The position numbers and the translations under genes were made by a program. This document shows positions 16,545-25,862 of a stretch of 64,000 nt of DNA, one piece after another (position 1 is the stretch's first letter; each line of letters starts with the position of its first letter). The notes beneath the pieces were generated by a model. The model did no database searches, had not been told where the DNA came from, and worked only from the letters and a program-made list of their open reading frames with translations. Origin of the DNA: an uncultured Parabacteroides sp. (lineage in GTDB: Bacteria; Bacteroidota; Bacteroidia; Bacteroidales; Tannerellaceae). The stretch is from NCBI GenBank assembly GCA_944325355.1, contig CALUZS010000002.1:1-64000 (forward strand), in the 5' to 3' direction.

Positions 16545-17516
16545 TCATTTCCGGTGTTCTTCCCAAAATCTTACCGCCCCGTCAATCCAACCTTCGGCAC
16601 TTGTCCCGATACCTAATCCAAAGCCATGCCGCAAGTTGGGATACAAATGAAATTCTGCGGGAATACCGATAGCCTGCAAGGCTTCCGTCCGGCGGCGCAT
16701 GGTATTCGGATTGGCAATAGCATCGCTTGAACCCACTACTGAATAGGTAGGAGGGTCTTGTCTGGTGTACTCATTGTGTCCAGTATACGCCATCACTACC
16801 GTAGAAGGACGAGGAAGTTGTATCGCACCAAATGCAGCCGTACCATAAGAACCGATATATGCTGCCATACGTGCTCCAGCCGAACTGCCCCATACCGAAT
16901 ATCCGGCAGTATCTACCTGCAACTCTTCCCTATGGCGAAAGATATATTCAATGCCGGCAGCTAAGTCCTCACAAGCCGTTTGCGCACTGCCTGTCTGATA
17001 TTGGATAACAAACGCATTATACCCCATCCTGCTTAATGCCAAAGCATGGGGAAAGCCTTCATGAATAGAACCTACATAAGCGAACCCTCCTCCGGGACAG
17101 ATAACAGCAAAAGGCGCACCGGGACGTCCACGGAAGAAAAAAAGACCGGCGTCCTCGCGACCCAAATCGTAATATATCTTACGCCCGGAAGCAACCGTGT
17201 CAATCATCTGGTTGAGATAACCCACACATCGTTCCGCATCCACATAATTATGGTAAGGGAGCAGACGGGCTATCCGTGACAACGGCATCTCGGCATCATA
17301 ACCCCATTCCAACGGCAAAACATACTGGCTGAATCCCTTAAAAGCAGGGTGAGCCAACACGTCGGCAATCGTGCTATTGACTGTCAGATGCTCTTTCTCT
17401 TCCGGAACAGAGGTATTGCTATCCGGTAAGGATATATGGGATGAAGCTGTATTTTTCTCACAGCTGCTGGATAAAAATATTGCCATAAGCAAATAGATAT
17501 TGATAAACATTTTCAT
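16545..17516 (-). CDS. Alpha/beta-hydrolase esterase, lipoprotein (paralogue)
   Basis: About 323 residues. Three ATGs are clustered (17525, 17516, 17510). The promoter predicts a transcript start near 17534, which favours the second (MKMFINIYLL). Lipoprotein leader ending in SSSC. Oxyanion segment VICPGGGFAYVG, nucleophile serine in VWGSSAGARMA, late Asp in VVGSSDAIANP and His in LRHGFGLG. Same family as the protein at 14601. It ends immediately at operator copy E and is itself under copy F, so it is a separate single-gene unit with possible read-through. Confidence 0.87.
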   Translation of the reverse strand: MKMFINIYLLMAIFLSSSCEKNTASSHISLPDSNTSVPEEKEHLTVNSTIADVLAHPAFKGFSQYVLPLEWGYDAEMPLSRIARLLPYHNYVDAERCVGYLNQMIDTVASGRKIYYDLGREDAGLFFFRGRPGAPFAVICPGGGFAYVGSIHEGFPHALALSRMGYNAFVIQYQTGSAQTACEDLAAGIEYIFRHREELQVDTAGYSVWGSSAGARMAAYIGSYGTAAFGAIQLPRPSTVVMAYTGHNEYTRQDPPTYSVVGSSDAIANPNTMRRRTEALQAIGIPAEFHLYPNLRHGFGLGIGTSAEGWIDGAVRFWEEHRK

Positions 17517-17540
17517 TGTAACCATCGATTTTGTCTGTTA

Positions 17541-17608
17541 CAAAAGTAACAGAGAGCACACTCCCTGTCCATACACAAATTACAGAATGGAATACCAATT
17601 TTAACGAA
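17541..17608 (-). promoter_or_regulatory. Regulon promoter, copy F
   Basis: -7 box as CAAAAGTA at 17541-17548, 18 bp, then the element at 17567-17608 (GTCCATACACAAATTACAGA, later ACCAATTTTAACGAA). It drives the hydrolase gene leftward. Confidence 0.87.
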
Positions 17609-17640
17609 ACGCAGAATGAAACAATAAACGGTCTATCAAT

Positions 17641-17684
17641 TAGATAACACAAATTACAGATTCTCGTACACATTTTACAGAATT
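17641..17684. promoter_or_regulatory. Operator element copy G, next to the second AraC gene
   Basis: AACACAAATTACAGA, then six bases, then TACACATTTTACAGAA. It matches copy F in both half-sites but has no -7 box 18 bp to its left. It lies 74 bp from copy F and 36 bp before the rightward -7 box of the AraC gene, which fits autoregulation or a paired binding site. Confidence 0.65.
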
Positions 17685-17720
17685 GCGTTTACCCTCTTCC
17701 GAAAAACAAAAAGAAAAGAA

Positions 17721-17758
17721 TAATTTTGTAAGATAATAACAAACAAACACGAAGGAGG
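17721..17758 (+). promoter_or_regulatory. -7 box and Shine-Dalgarno sequence of the second AraC gene
   Basis: TAATTTTG at 17721-17728 matches TAnnTTTG. GAAGGAGGAA at 17751-17760 is a strong Shine-Dalgarno sequence six bases before the ATG, which is uncommon in Bacteroidetes. Confidence 0.6.
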
Positions 17759-17764
17759 AACGGC

Positions 17765-18667
17765 ATGAATGAAATCATCAATTTAAACAGCATCCACGAC
17801 TACAACGAGTTTTTAGGCATCGAAACGCTTAATCCGCTGATCTCATTCATTGATTTCAAAAATGTCAAGGTACTCAAGCACAAGAAAAAGTATTATAGTT
17901 TCTACGGAATCTACCTGAAAGAAAAAATTCATGGGAAGCTGACATACGGGCGCAACCAATACGATTACCAAGAAGGCACATTGGTCTTTGTAGCACCCGG
18001 ACAAGTGGCAGGTATCGATGACGGCAACGAGACCATTAATCCCGAAGGGTACGCTCTCTTGTTCCATCCTGACCTATTACGAGGAAGCAGTCTTGCCCGA
18101 AAAATAAAAGAATATACATTTTTCTCTTATGAAGTAAACGAAGCGCTACACATGTCTGACCGTGAACGGCAAACCATCATCAACTGCTTTGCCGAAATAG
18201 AGGAAGAATTGCACCATAACATCGACAAACATAGCCGCAACATTCTTACCTCCAATATAGAAGTACTGCTCAACCACTGCCTTCGTTTCTACGACCGTCA
18301 GTTTACAACCCGCGAAGCTATCAATCACGATGCTCTTTCCCGCTTCGAGAATCTAATGTCGGAATACTTCGATTCCGACAAACCTGCCAATATCGGCTTG
18401 CCTACCGTTGCATGGTGCGCCGAACAGCTCCATTTCTCTGCCAATTACTTTGGCGACCTCATCAAGAAAGAGACTGGCAAGTCTGCCATTGAATATATAC
18501 ATCTTTCCATTATCGACCATGTAAAAGAATTACTTGCAGGCACCAACAAGACAGTAAGCGAAATTGCTTACGAGGTAGGATTCCAATACCCGCACCATCT
18601 GAGCCGGATGTTCAAAAAAACAGTAGGATACACACCGAACGAATATCGGCAAGCCTATTCCGCTTAA
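17765..18667 (+). CDS. AraC-family regulator, candidate controller of the redox regulon
   Basis: 300 residues. N-terminal cupin-like domain at about 20-170 (YYSFYGIYLKEKIHGKLTYG, YQEGTLVFVAPGQVAG). C-terminal pair of helix-turn-helix units: PTVAWCAEQLHFSANYFGDLIKKETG and KTVSEIAYEVGFQYPHHLSRMFKKTVGYTPNEYR. The gene faces away from the regulated genes and carries two element copies (F and G) in its upstream region, the usual placement for an AraC regulator controlling itself and its neighbour. By analogy with YqhC next to yqhD and dkgA in E. coli, it could sense aldehydes or related electrophiles; that is inference. A shared bidirectional terminator follows. Confidence 0.92.
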   Translation: MNEIINLNSIHDYNEFLGIETLNPLISFIDFKNVKVLKHKKKYYSFYGIYLKEKIHGKLTYGRNQYDYQEGTLVFVAPGQVAGIDDGNETINPEGYALLFHPDLLRGSSLARKIKEYTFFSYEVNEALHMSDRERQTIINCFAEIEEELHHNIDKHSRNILTSNIEVLLNHCLRFYDRQFTTREAINHDALSRFENLMSEYFDSDKPANIGLPTVAWCAEQLHFSANYFGDLIKKETGKSAIEYIHLSIIDHVKELLAGTNKTVSEIAYEVGFQYPHHLSRMFKKTVGYTPNEYRQAYSA

Positions 18668-18727
18668 CGGAATAAACAAAGGGAAAAAAGGGACGCTCTT
18701 TACGCCCGTCTATTTATCTATACAAAT

Positions 18728-18770
18728 AAAAAACATGCTTTCCTCTCTCTCCGTTGGAAGCATGTTTTTT
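18728..18770. terminator. Bidirectional terminator between the AraC gene and murF
   Basis: AAAAAACATGCTTTCC faces GGAAGCATGTTTTTT, giving a T-run on both strands; it serves two convergent genes. Confidence 0.9.
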
Positions 18771-18773
18771 ATT

Positions 18774-20054
18774 TTACAATATATCTACCAGCTTCTCAAG
18801 CCCCATGCTGTGAGAACCTTTTATAAGAATATACTGGTTTTTAGGTGGATTTTGTTTCAAGTAATCCACCAGATCTTCGGTAGTAGGGAAACAAAGATAT
18901 CCTTCGTTTGCCTTGTTGAAATTTTCACCGCAAAGCAAAACGTTGTCGAAATGCTTCTCTTTCAACAAACCGACTATCTCCCGATGCAGGTTTAAGCTTT
19001 CCTCTCCCAACTCTTTCATATCGCCCAGAATAACTGTCTTCGAAGCACAATCGATATTTGCAAAGTTTTCGATGGCGAGCCGCATGCTGCTCGGATTCGC
19101 ATTGTATGCGTCTATAATCAGTTTATTGCTGGCAGTCGTTTTCAACTGCGAGCGGTTATTAGTCGGCTCATAAGCTGCAATCGCCCGGCTGATTCTCTCT
19201 GCCGGAATCTTAAAATACCTGCCTACGGCAACAGCAGACAAAGCATTATGCAGATTATAGTCCCCAATCAATTTAGTCTCCACTACATGAATTTTTCCTT
19301 GCTGCTTCCACTCAAAAACGAGGTACGGGTTGCAGCTGACTACACGTCCCGAAGCAAATGCATCAGATTCCCCATACGTCACCTGCTCGATACCTTGAGC
19401 TATCGATTGCAGGACACTATCTTCTTTACGGATAAAAATCATACCTCTCGTCCGACGGATATAATCATACAATTCCTTTTTCGTCTGGAGTACCCCCTCA
19501 AACGAACCGAATCCTTCCAAATGTCCTTTCCCTATATTCGTGATGATTCCGTAATTTGGATTGACGATATCCACCAGCTCTCGTATATCGCCAACATGGC
19601 TCGCTCCCATCTCTATCACTGCCATCTCATGGTCGTAATTCAACCGGAGCAGGGTCAACGGCACCCCTATATGATTATTCAGGTTTCCCTCCGTGTACAG
19701 TAGGTTGTATTTGGTTGACAAAACAGCCGCCAATAACTCTTTGGTTGTAGTTTTCCCGTTAGTGCCTGTTATACCGATAATCGGAGTACCCAATGCCTTC
19801 CGGTGAAAATGTGCCAATTGCTGAAGCGTTTTCAGCACATCGTCCACAACGATGTAGCGATTGTCTTTAGCCACATTCGGATTATCGACCACCGCATACG
19901 CGCAACCTCCTTTCAGAGCCGCTTCCGCATACAAATTTCCATCCGTCCGTTCTCCACGCAACGCGAAAAAAATGGAATCAACCGGACATTTCCGGCTATC
20001 TATCGTCACTGCCGGATGGTGTCGGAATATCTCATACAATTCAGCGATATACAT
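18774..20054 (-). CDS. murF: UDP-N-acetylmuramoyl-tripeptide--D-alanyl-D-alanine ligase
   Basis: 426 residues, normal length. It adds D-Ala-D-Ala to the UDP-MurNAc-tripeptide in the last cytosolic step of peptidoglycan precursor synthesis. Mur ligase N-domain with SIFFALRGERTDGN at about 28, ATP loop IGITGTNGKTTTKELL at about 95-110, central domain with MAVIEMGASHVGDI, and C-domain with IIDAYNANPSSM and VILGDMKELGE. It has its own promoter (-7 box at 20084-20077). It is separate from the usual mur cluster. Confidence 0.95.
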   Translation of the reverse strand: MYIAELYEIFRHHPAVTIDSRKCPVDSIFFALRGERTDGNLYAEAALKGGCAYAVVDNPNVAKDNRYIVVDDVLKTLQQLAHFHRKALGTPIIGITGTNGKTTTKELLAAVLSTKYNLLYTEGNLNNHIGVPLTLLRLNYDHEMAVIEMGASHVGDIRELVDIVNPNYGIITNIGKGHLEGFGSFEGVLQTKKELYDYIRRTRGMIFIRKEDSVLQSIAQGIEQVTYGESDAFASGRVVSCNPYLVFEWKQQGKIHVVETKLIGDYNLHNALSAVAVGRYFKIPAERISRAIAAYEPTNNRSQLKTTASNKLIIDAYNANPSSMRLAIENFANIDCASKTVILGDMKELGEESLNLHREIVGLLKEKHFDNVLLCGENFNKANEGYLCFPTTEDLVDYLKQNPPKNQYILIKGSHSMGLEKLVDIL

Positions 20055-20076
20055 ATATAATTCCTTATTTTTGCCA

Positions 20077-20084
20077 CAAATGTA
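20077..20084 (-). promoter_or_regulatory. -7 box of murF
   Basis: Plus-strand CAAATGTA, that is TACATTTG on the coding strand; it lies 23 bp before the ATG at 20054. Confidence 0.6.
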
Positions 20085-20099
20085 ACGCTATTTAGAATA

Positions 20100-20131
20100 A
20101 GCCGGAATTTTCTTTTAAAAATATTCCGGCT
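20100..20131. terminator. Hairpin after the Gfo/Idh gene
   Basis: AGCCGGAAT at 20100-20108 faces ATTCCGGCT at 20123-20131. The T-run is better on the plus strand, but the only gene ending here is leftward (20178). Confidence 0.45.
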
Positions 20132-20177
20132 TTTCGGAAAAACATGCCCGGATTTATAAAAAGATATTCCGTTTTTT

Positions 20178-21491
20178 TCAATCTTTCCAATCAGGGAAAC
20201 GCCAAGGCGAACGGTAATCTGGACGGATCAGCCTGTCAGCTTCCTTATTCTTGAACGTATGCTTCGCATCATTATAGCAAAGAGTCTCCCCTGTCCGCGC
20301 CGAGATATTGCCAAGATGCGCATATTTAGCGCACAGACTGCCGTTTTGGATGGTACAAGCCGTATCAAAGAAACGCGATTTCACGCATTCGAGGAAATTG
20401 TCTACATGCTTTCGATGGTCGTTGAAATCAGCCTTTCCAACAAAAGGTTCCATTTTCTTCCCATCGGGAATCACTTCCCATCCCTCACGGTTTATGACCA
20501 ACGTCCCGTTTGTTCCCTGAAATGCCAATCCGTAATTCCGGTTATAAGGACCTGTTTCCGTTCCTGCCAAATTGCTCCACCGGATTTGGAAATTGTCGTA
20601 TTCATAAACGACCGACAACGTATCGAACGTCTCGGGTACATTCTCCGGATACGCCCACCGTCCTCCGGATGCCATTACACGCTTCGGCATGCCCGATACA
20701 TTCATTCCCCAAAGAGCCATATCAAGCAGATGGACACCCCAATCTGTCAGCAAACCACCTCCGTAATCCCAAAACATTCTCCATGAGCCATGGAAGCGTT
20801 GAGCGTTAAATGTCCGCTCAGGAGCCGGACCGAGCCACATATCAAAATCCACACCTTCAGGCACGGGGGTATCCATGACCGGTTTCCCTAACGCGCCATA
20901 GGTAAAGTTTGCCCAAACATCCACCCGTGCAATCTTTCCTAACGTACCACCATCGATAAAGCGTTTCATATCCGACCAATGCTCCCCGCTCCGTTGTTGT
21001 TGTCCTACCTGCACGACCCTTTCATAACGCTCGGCAGCTTTCACCATCGCATCACATTCCGCGATAGAATTGGCTATCGGTTTTTCCACATAAACATCTT
21101 TCCCGGCGGAACAGGCATCGGTCATCTGCAAACAATGCCAATGGTCCGGAGTCCCTATAATGACAATATCTATATCTTTTCGCTCCAACAGCTTACGGTA
21201 ATCCCCATAAACATCGGGACGTTTGGAACGGGATTTCTCGATTTCCGCAGCCCGGTTCTGCAAAATATTCCGGTCTACATCACACAAAGCCACACAATCG
21301 ACTTCTGGATGTCGCATGAAATCAGAGAGATCTGCCCATCCCATACTGCGACAACCTATCAAAGCGACTCTTATTTTATCATTGGCACTAATTTTCGAAG
21401 CGGCAACGCTGTCAGGAACAAACAGCGAATGCGCCATTCCCAAGGCTACGGCAGCCGAAGATTTCTTTAAAAAGGAACGTCTTGTCAACAT
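20178..21491 (-). CDS. Gfo/Idh/MocA-family oxidoreductase with Tat leader
   Basis: 437 residues. Twin-arginine leader MLTRRSFLKKSSAAVALG. NAD(P)-binding Rossmann segment KIRVALIGCRSMGWADLSDF, the family hallmark VYVEKPIANSIAEC, then the C-terminal beta-sheet domain (GWEVIPDGKKMEPF) with the conserved WGVHLLDMALWGM helix. It probably oxidises or epimerises a sugar or inositol; exported members in Bacteroidetes include glycosidases that use a bound NAD, so both roles stay open. It diverges from the beta-galactosidase gene, which suggests a shared carbohydrate context. Confidence 0.9.
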   Translation of the reverse strand: MLTRRSFLKKSSAAVALGMAHSLFVPDSVAASKISANDKIRVALIGCRSMGWADLSDFMRHPEVDCVALCDVDRNILQNRAAEIEKSRSKRPDVYGDYRKLLERKDIDIVIIGTPDHWHCLQMTDACSAGKDVYVEKPIANSIAECDAMVKAAERYERVVQVGQQQRSGEHWSDMKRFIDGGTLGKIARVDVWANFTYGALGKPVMDTPVPEGVDFDMWLGPAPERTFNAQRFHGSWRMFWDYGGGLLTDWGVHLLDMALWGMNVSGMPKRVMASGGRWAYPENVPETFDTLSVVYEYDNFQIRWSNLAGTETGPYNRNYGLAFQGTNGTLVINREGWEVIPDGKKMEPFVGKADFNDHRKHVDNFLECVKSRFFDTACTIQNGSLCAKYAHLGNISARTGETLCYNDAKHTFKNKEADRLIRPDYRSPWRFPDWKD

Positions 21492-21813
21492 ATTTCTTCA
21501 ATGGTATTTTAATAAACAATCAACAATATTTGTCTCGCTTGCAAAAAGTTCGACAAACAAAATTAGGAGTTCTACGAAAAAAACCAAAATCCTATGGAGA
21601 AAATAATCTCAGATTATCACAACTTCAGAAAATATCATACCTTTGTAGCAGAGAAGTGTTTGTGTTGAAAAGCACAACCTTTTACAGACGTGCAGCCATT
21701 AACCAGTACAGGCTTCTCGTCCGAATGAATTGAGGATGCTTGTTTTGAAACATTTCCTGCGTAATTAATATTGAATCTTTATAAAACGACAATTACCATA
21801 CCACACTATTATT
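21492..21813. other. Divergent intergenic region between Gfo/Idh and the GH2 gene
   Basis: 322 bp without a gene. It holds a leftward -7 box (CAAAATTA at 21558-21565 on the plus strand) for the Gfo/Idh gene and a rightward -7 box, TACCTTTG at 21638-21645. The latter predicts a leader of about 160 nt for the GH2 gene. A weak TTGTG/CACAA hairpin lies at about 21660-21685. No conserved operator of the redox island is present. Confidence 0.5.
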
Positions 21814-24800
21814 ATGAGAAAGACTATAATCACGGCGTGCATATTCTGTTCGGCATTAGGACATGCCCAAAACGATATGCTGGAAGGGTTTTCATACGGA
21901 GAGACCCTGTCGCCGACAGGCAAAGAATGGGAAAGCCCGGAACTGTTAGCTTTAAACAAAGAACAGCCACATGCGTGGTTCTTCTCTTTCGCAGACAAAG
22001 AAAGTGCAAGGAAAGTCCTTCCCGAAAACAGCCCTTATTGGAAATCGCTCGACGGACAGTGGAAATTTCATTGGGTCGGAAATCCGGAGGAACGCCCAAC
22101 CGATTTCTACAAACCGGATTATAACGTAGAAGGATGGGATAATATCACCGTACCGTCTTGTTGGAACGTAGAAGGAATACAAAAAGACGGAAGCCTGAAA
22201 TACGGGACACCCGTCTATGTAAACCAACCTGTGATTTTCCGAATCAACCGCACGGTAGGCGACTGGAAAAAGGGCGTAATGCGTACTCCTCCGGAAGACT
22301 GGACAACCTACAAAGACCGCAACGAAGTTGGCTCATACCGCCGGACCTTCAACATTCCTGAAAGCTGGAAAGGCAAAGAGATTTATATCAACTTCGATGG
22401 TGTAAATTCATTCTTTTATCTATGGATTAACGGCCGCTACATCGGGTTCTCCAAAAACTCAAGGAACACCGCGTCTTTCAATATCAGCGATTATTTAGAG
22501 CCTAAGAAAGAAAACATTGTTGCCGTTGAAGTTTATCGTAATTCCGACGGTTCGTTCCTCGAAGCGCAAGACATGTTCCGCCTACCGGGGATTTTCCGGT
22601 CCGTATACCTTACAGCTAAACCGACAGTCCAAATCCAAGATTTGGTTGCCATACCGAACTTGGACGACAACTATAAAGACGGAGAGCTTTTAATCAAGGC
22701 AAACATCCGCAACCACACAAAGAAAGACTTAAAAGGCTATACGCTTGAATACAGTCTTTACCAAAACAAACTGTATGAAGACGAGAACACGCAAATCTCC
22801 GAATCACCGATTGAAAAAGAAATAACCGGCATCAACAGTAACAGTTCGATATGGGAAGAAGTAACATACGCCGTTAAAAGCCCCAGATTATGGAGTGCCG
22901 AAGAACCTTACCGGTACACACTGGTCGGTATATTGAAAGACAAAAAAGGAAAAACCGTCGATATCGTATCGACCATCGTAGGTTTCCGGGAAGTTGAAAT
23001 CAAAGATACCAAAGCGGCTGATGACGAATTTGGATTGATAGGCCGTTACTATTACATCAACGGGAAACCGGTCAAACTAAAAGGAGTCAACAGACAAGAA
23101 ATCAACCCGGAAACAGGAAATAGCATCACAGCGGAACAGATGTTTGACGAAATCAAATTGATGAAGAAAGGGAATATCAACCACGTACGTAATTCTCATT
23201 ATTCAAATGCGCCTATCTGGTATTTCCTCTGCGACAAATATGGCATCTATCTGGAAGACGAGAGCAACAATGAAAGCCACGAATACGGATATGGCGAAGC
23301 ATCGCTGTCGCACGTTCCCGAATTTCGGGCGGCACACATCGCCCGTTCCATGGAACTGGTACGCGCCCATATCAATTCCCCATCCATCGTCATTTGGAGT
23401 CTGGGTAACGAAGGTGGGCCAGGTGACAACTTTAAAGCTGCCTATGAAGCTATCAAGGCGTTCGACAGCAGCCGTCCGGTACAATACGAACGCAATAACA
23501 GCATTGTAGACATGGGATCCAACCAATATCCGTCCGTAGATTGGGTACGTGGAGCCGCGACAGGCAAATACTCCATAAAATATCCTTTCCACATATCTGA
23601 ATATGCCCATTCCATGGGAAATGCAACCGGGAATATGGCAGATTACTGGGAAACCATCGAATCGACCAATTTCATTTGCGGAGGAGCAATCTGGGATTGG
23701 GTAGACCAGTCTATTTACTACTACGACAAAACCTCCGGGACACGCTATTTCGCATACGGAGGTAACTTCGGGGACAAACCCAACGATGGCATGTTCTGTA
23801 TGAACGGAATCCTGCTTCCCAACCACACTCCTAAACCGGCTTACTTTGAAGTGAAAAAAGTGTACCAGAACATAGGTGTAACTCCCGTCAACATAAAACA
23901 AGGAGTTATCGAAATATTCAACAAACGGTATTTCACCGACATCAGCGACTTGGAAATTGTCTGGTCATTATATAAGGACGGAGAAAAGCAAGAGGAGCAT
24001 CCGTTGAACATAGACCTGCGTCCCAGAGAGAAAAAGAGAGTTACTTTACCCATCGAATATGGGAATCTGGATACACATGCAGAATATTTCATAAAATTAC
24101 AGTTCTTATTGAAGAATGACGAATTCTGGGCTCAGAAAGGATTTGTTCAGATGGAAGAACAGCTCCAGCTGAAAGAAGCAGGGGTACAGCCATCCATTGC
24201 CTTGGCAAGCAGAGGAGAGAGACCATCCGTCGAACAAGACGAAGAGTATACTACAATAAAAGGCAGCAATTTTACAGCATGTTTCGACAACAGCAAAGGG
24301 ACAATCCACTCTTTGAGATACGGAAACCAGACCATCATACAGGAAGGAAACGGACCTAAGCTGGATGCCTTCCGCGCCCCAGTCGACAACGATAATTGGG
24401 GCTACCAACAATGGTTTGCTGCCGGGCTTCACAACCTGCAACATGAAACAAGTCGCGTAGCGGTTATTCCCTCCGAAGAAAATGGAACGTCTACCGTACA
24501 AATCATGTACACGGTCGTGTCGCAAGCGCCCAACGGCGCCCAACTTTCCGGCTGGAACTCAGGAAACAATACGATAAAAGAGTTGACCGACCGTCCTTTC
24601 AATGACGATGACTTCAAATTTATCACCAATCAGATTTGGACCATCTACCCGGACGGTTCTATCGAACTCGAAGCGAACATCACATCCAATAAGGCGAGCC
24701 AGAGCCTTCCCCGGTTAGGTTTTGCCATGCTCCTTCCTGATAATCTCAGCAATTACAGCTATTACGGACGAGGTCCTCAGAACAACTATGTTGACAGAAA

Positions 24801-25836
24801 GAGCGGCGCGTTCATCGAACAATATCACAGCACGGTGACAGAGCAGTTTGTCAACTTCCCCAAACCACAAAGCATGGGCAACAGGGAAGAGATTCGTTGG
24901 TGTGCATTGACAGACAACTCCGGCAAAGGAGTACAGTTTATTGCAACCAAACCATTTGCTGCATCCGCCCTTCCCTGGTCGGCGATGGAGATGGTTAAAG
25001 CACCGCACCCGTACCAGCTTCCTGCATCTTCAGGTACCCATTTGCATATAGACTGTGCAATGACCGGATTAGGCGGCAGCAGTTGCGGTCCGCAGCCTTT
25101 GGAAGAGGACAAAGTTAAAGCCGGTAGCCATACGATGGGATTCATCATACGCCCGGTACAAAACCGGAATTTTGTACAGAATGCAAAAGTAAGTGCGGCA
25201 GGAGAAATCCCACTGTCCATCACACGTAGCCGAAACGGTTTGGTAACTATACATACCGACAAGCCAGAAGCCGGCATTGTCTATACAATAAATAATAACA
25301 AAAAAGAACATACCTACACTAAGCCGTTCACACTTACGGAAAGAGGGACAATAAAAGCGTATTATAAAGGGAAACCGGAGCTTTATTCTGTCATCACTTT
25401 CCCACGAATCGAAAACATTCCGGTAGAAGTCATCTTCGCTTCCAGCCAAGAGACAGGAGAAGGTGATGCAGTCCACTTAACCGATGGCGACCCGTCAACC
25501 ATGTGGCATACGGTTTATTCCGTTACAGTGGCACAATATCCACATTGGGTGGATTTTGATGCCGGAGAAGTCAAAGAAATAAAAGGCTTCACCTACACTC
25601 CCCGCCAAGACGGTGGTGAAAACGGAGACATAAAAAATTATCAGATACAAATAAGCGATGATGGAAAGAATTGGGGCAGTCCTATTGCCAAGGGTTCTTT
25701 TGAAAGGAACAAGAAAGAAAAACGGGTATTATTCGAAAAACCGGTTAAAACACGTTATATACGCTTTGTAGGATTGGATTCCCAAAACAAGGCAGACTAC
25801 GCTGGAGGTGCAGAATTTACAATCTTAGCCGATTGA
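21814..25836 (+). CDS. GH2 beta-galactosidase with chitobiase-like and F5/8 type C (discoidin) domains
   Basis: 1340 residues, longer than LacZ (about 1020) because of extra C-terminal domains. A Sec signal peptide ends near residue 18 (ALGHA-QN). Jelly-roll and Ig-like domains come first (about 60-400). The catalytic barrel (about 410-710) contains the acid/base Glu in WSLGNEGGPG and the nucleophile Glu in HISEYAHSMGNATG. A beta-galactosidase small-chain domain follows (about 830-1120, YYGRGPQNNYVDRKSG and LGGSSCGPQPL). Next is a short beta-sandwich (about 1130-1190, AGIVYTINNNKKEH) of chitobiase C-terminal type, and finally a discoidin-like carbohydrate-binding domain (about 1200-1335, LTDGDPSTMWHT and TRYIRFVGLD). 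Substrate is a terminal beta-galactoside, probably from a host or plant glycan. Confidence 0.93.
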   Translation: MRKTIITACIFCSALGHAQNDMLEGFSYGETLSPTGKEWESPELLALNKEQPHAWFFSFADKESARKVLPENSPYWKSLDGQWKFHWVGNPEERPTDFYKPDYNVEGWDNITVPSCWNVEGIQKDGSLKYGTPVYVNQPVIFRINRTVGDWKKGVMRTPPEDWTTYKDRNEVGSYRRTFNIPESWKGKEIYINFDGVNSFFYLWINGRYIGFSKNSRNTASFNISDYLEPKKENIVAVEVYRNSDGSFLEAQDMFRLPGIFRSVYLTAKPTVQIQDLVAIPNLDDNYKDGELLIKANIRNHTKKDLKGYTLEYSLYQNKLYEDENTQISESPIEKEITGINSNSSIWEEVTYAVKSPRLWSAEEPYRYTLVGILKDKKGKTVDIVSTIVGFREVEIKDTKAADDEFGLIGRYYYINGKPVKLKGVNRQEINPETGNSITAEQMFDEIKLMKKGNINHVRNSHYSNAPIWYFLCDKYGIYLEDESNNESHEYGYGEASLSHVPEFRAAHIARSMELVRAHINSPSIVIWSLGNEGGPGDNFKAAYEAIKAFDSSRPVQYERNNSIVDMGSNQYPSVDWVRGAATGKYSIKYPFHISEYAHSMGNATGNMADYWETIESTNFICGGAIWDWVDQSIYYYDKTSGTRYFAYGGNFGDKPNDGMFCMNGILLPNHTPKPAYFEVKKVYQNIGVTPVNIKQGVIEIFNKRYFTDISDLEIVWSLYKDGEKQEEHPLNIDLRPREKKRVTLPIEYGNLDTHAEYFIKLQFLLKNDEFWAQKGFVQMEEQLQLKEAGVQPSIALASRGERPSVEQDEEYTTIKGSNFTACFDNSKGTIHSLRYGNQTIIQEGNGPKLDAFRAPVDNDNWGYQQWFAAGLHNLQHETSRVAVIPSEENGTSTVQIMYTVVSQAPNGAQLSGWNSGNNTIKELTDRPFNDDDFKFITNQIWTIYPDGSIELEANITSNKASQSLPRLGFAMLLPDNLSNYSYYGRGPQNNYVDRKSGAFIEQYHSTVTEQFVNFPKPQSMGNREEIRWCALTDNSGKGVQFIATKPFAASALPWSAMEMVKAPHPYQLPASSGTHLHIDCAMTGLGGSSCGPQPLEEDKVKAGSHTMGFIIRPVQNRNFVQNAKVSAAGEIPLSITRSRNGLVTIHTDKPEAGIVYTINNNKKEHTYTKPFTLTERGTIKAYYKGKPELYSVITFPRIENIPVEVIFASSQETGEGDAVHLTDGDPSTMWHTVYSVTVAQYPHWVDFDAGEVKEIKGFTYTPRQDGGENGDIKNYQIQISDDGKNWGSPIAKGSFERNKKEKRVLFEKPVKTRYIRFVGLDSQNKADYAGGAEFTILAD

Positions 25837-25862
25837 TTTTTTACATTGGGACATAACTATCG

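Noticed and set aside
17615..17622. Search for a -7 box belonging to operator copy G
   Set aside because: The bases at the 18-bp position do not fit CAAAnnTA, so copy G was not called a seventh leftward promoter.
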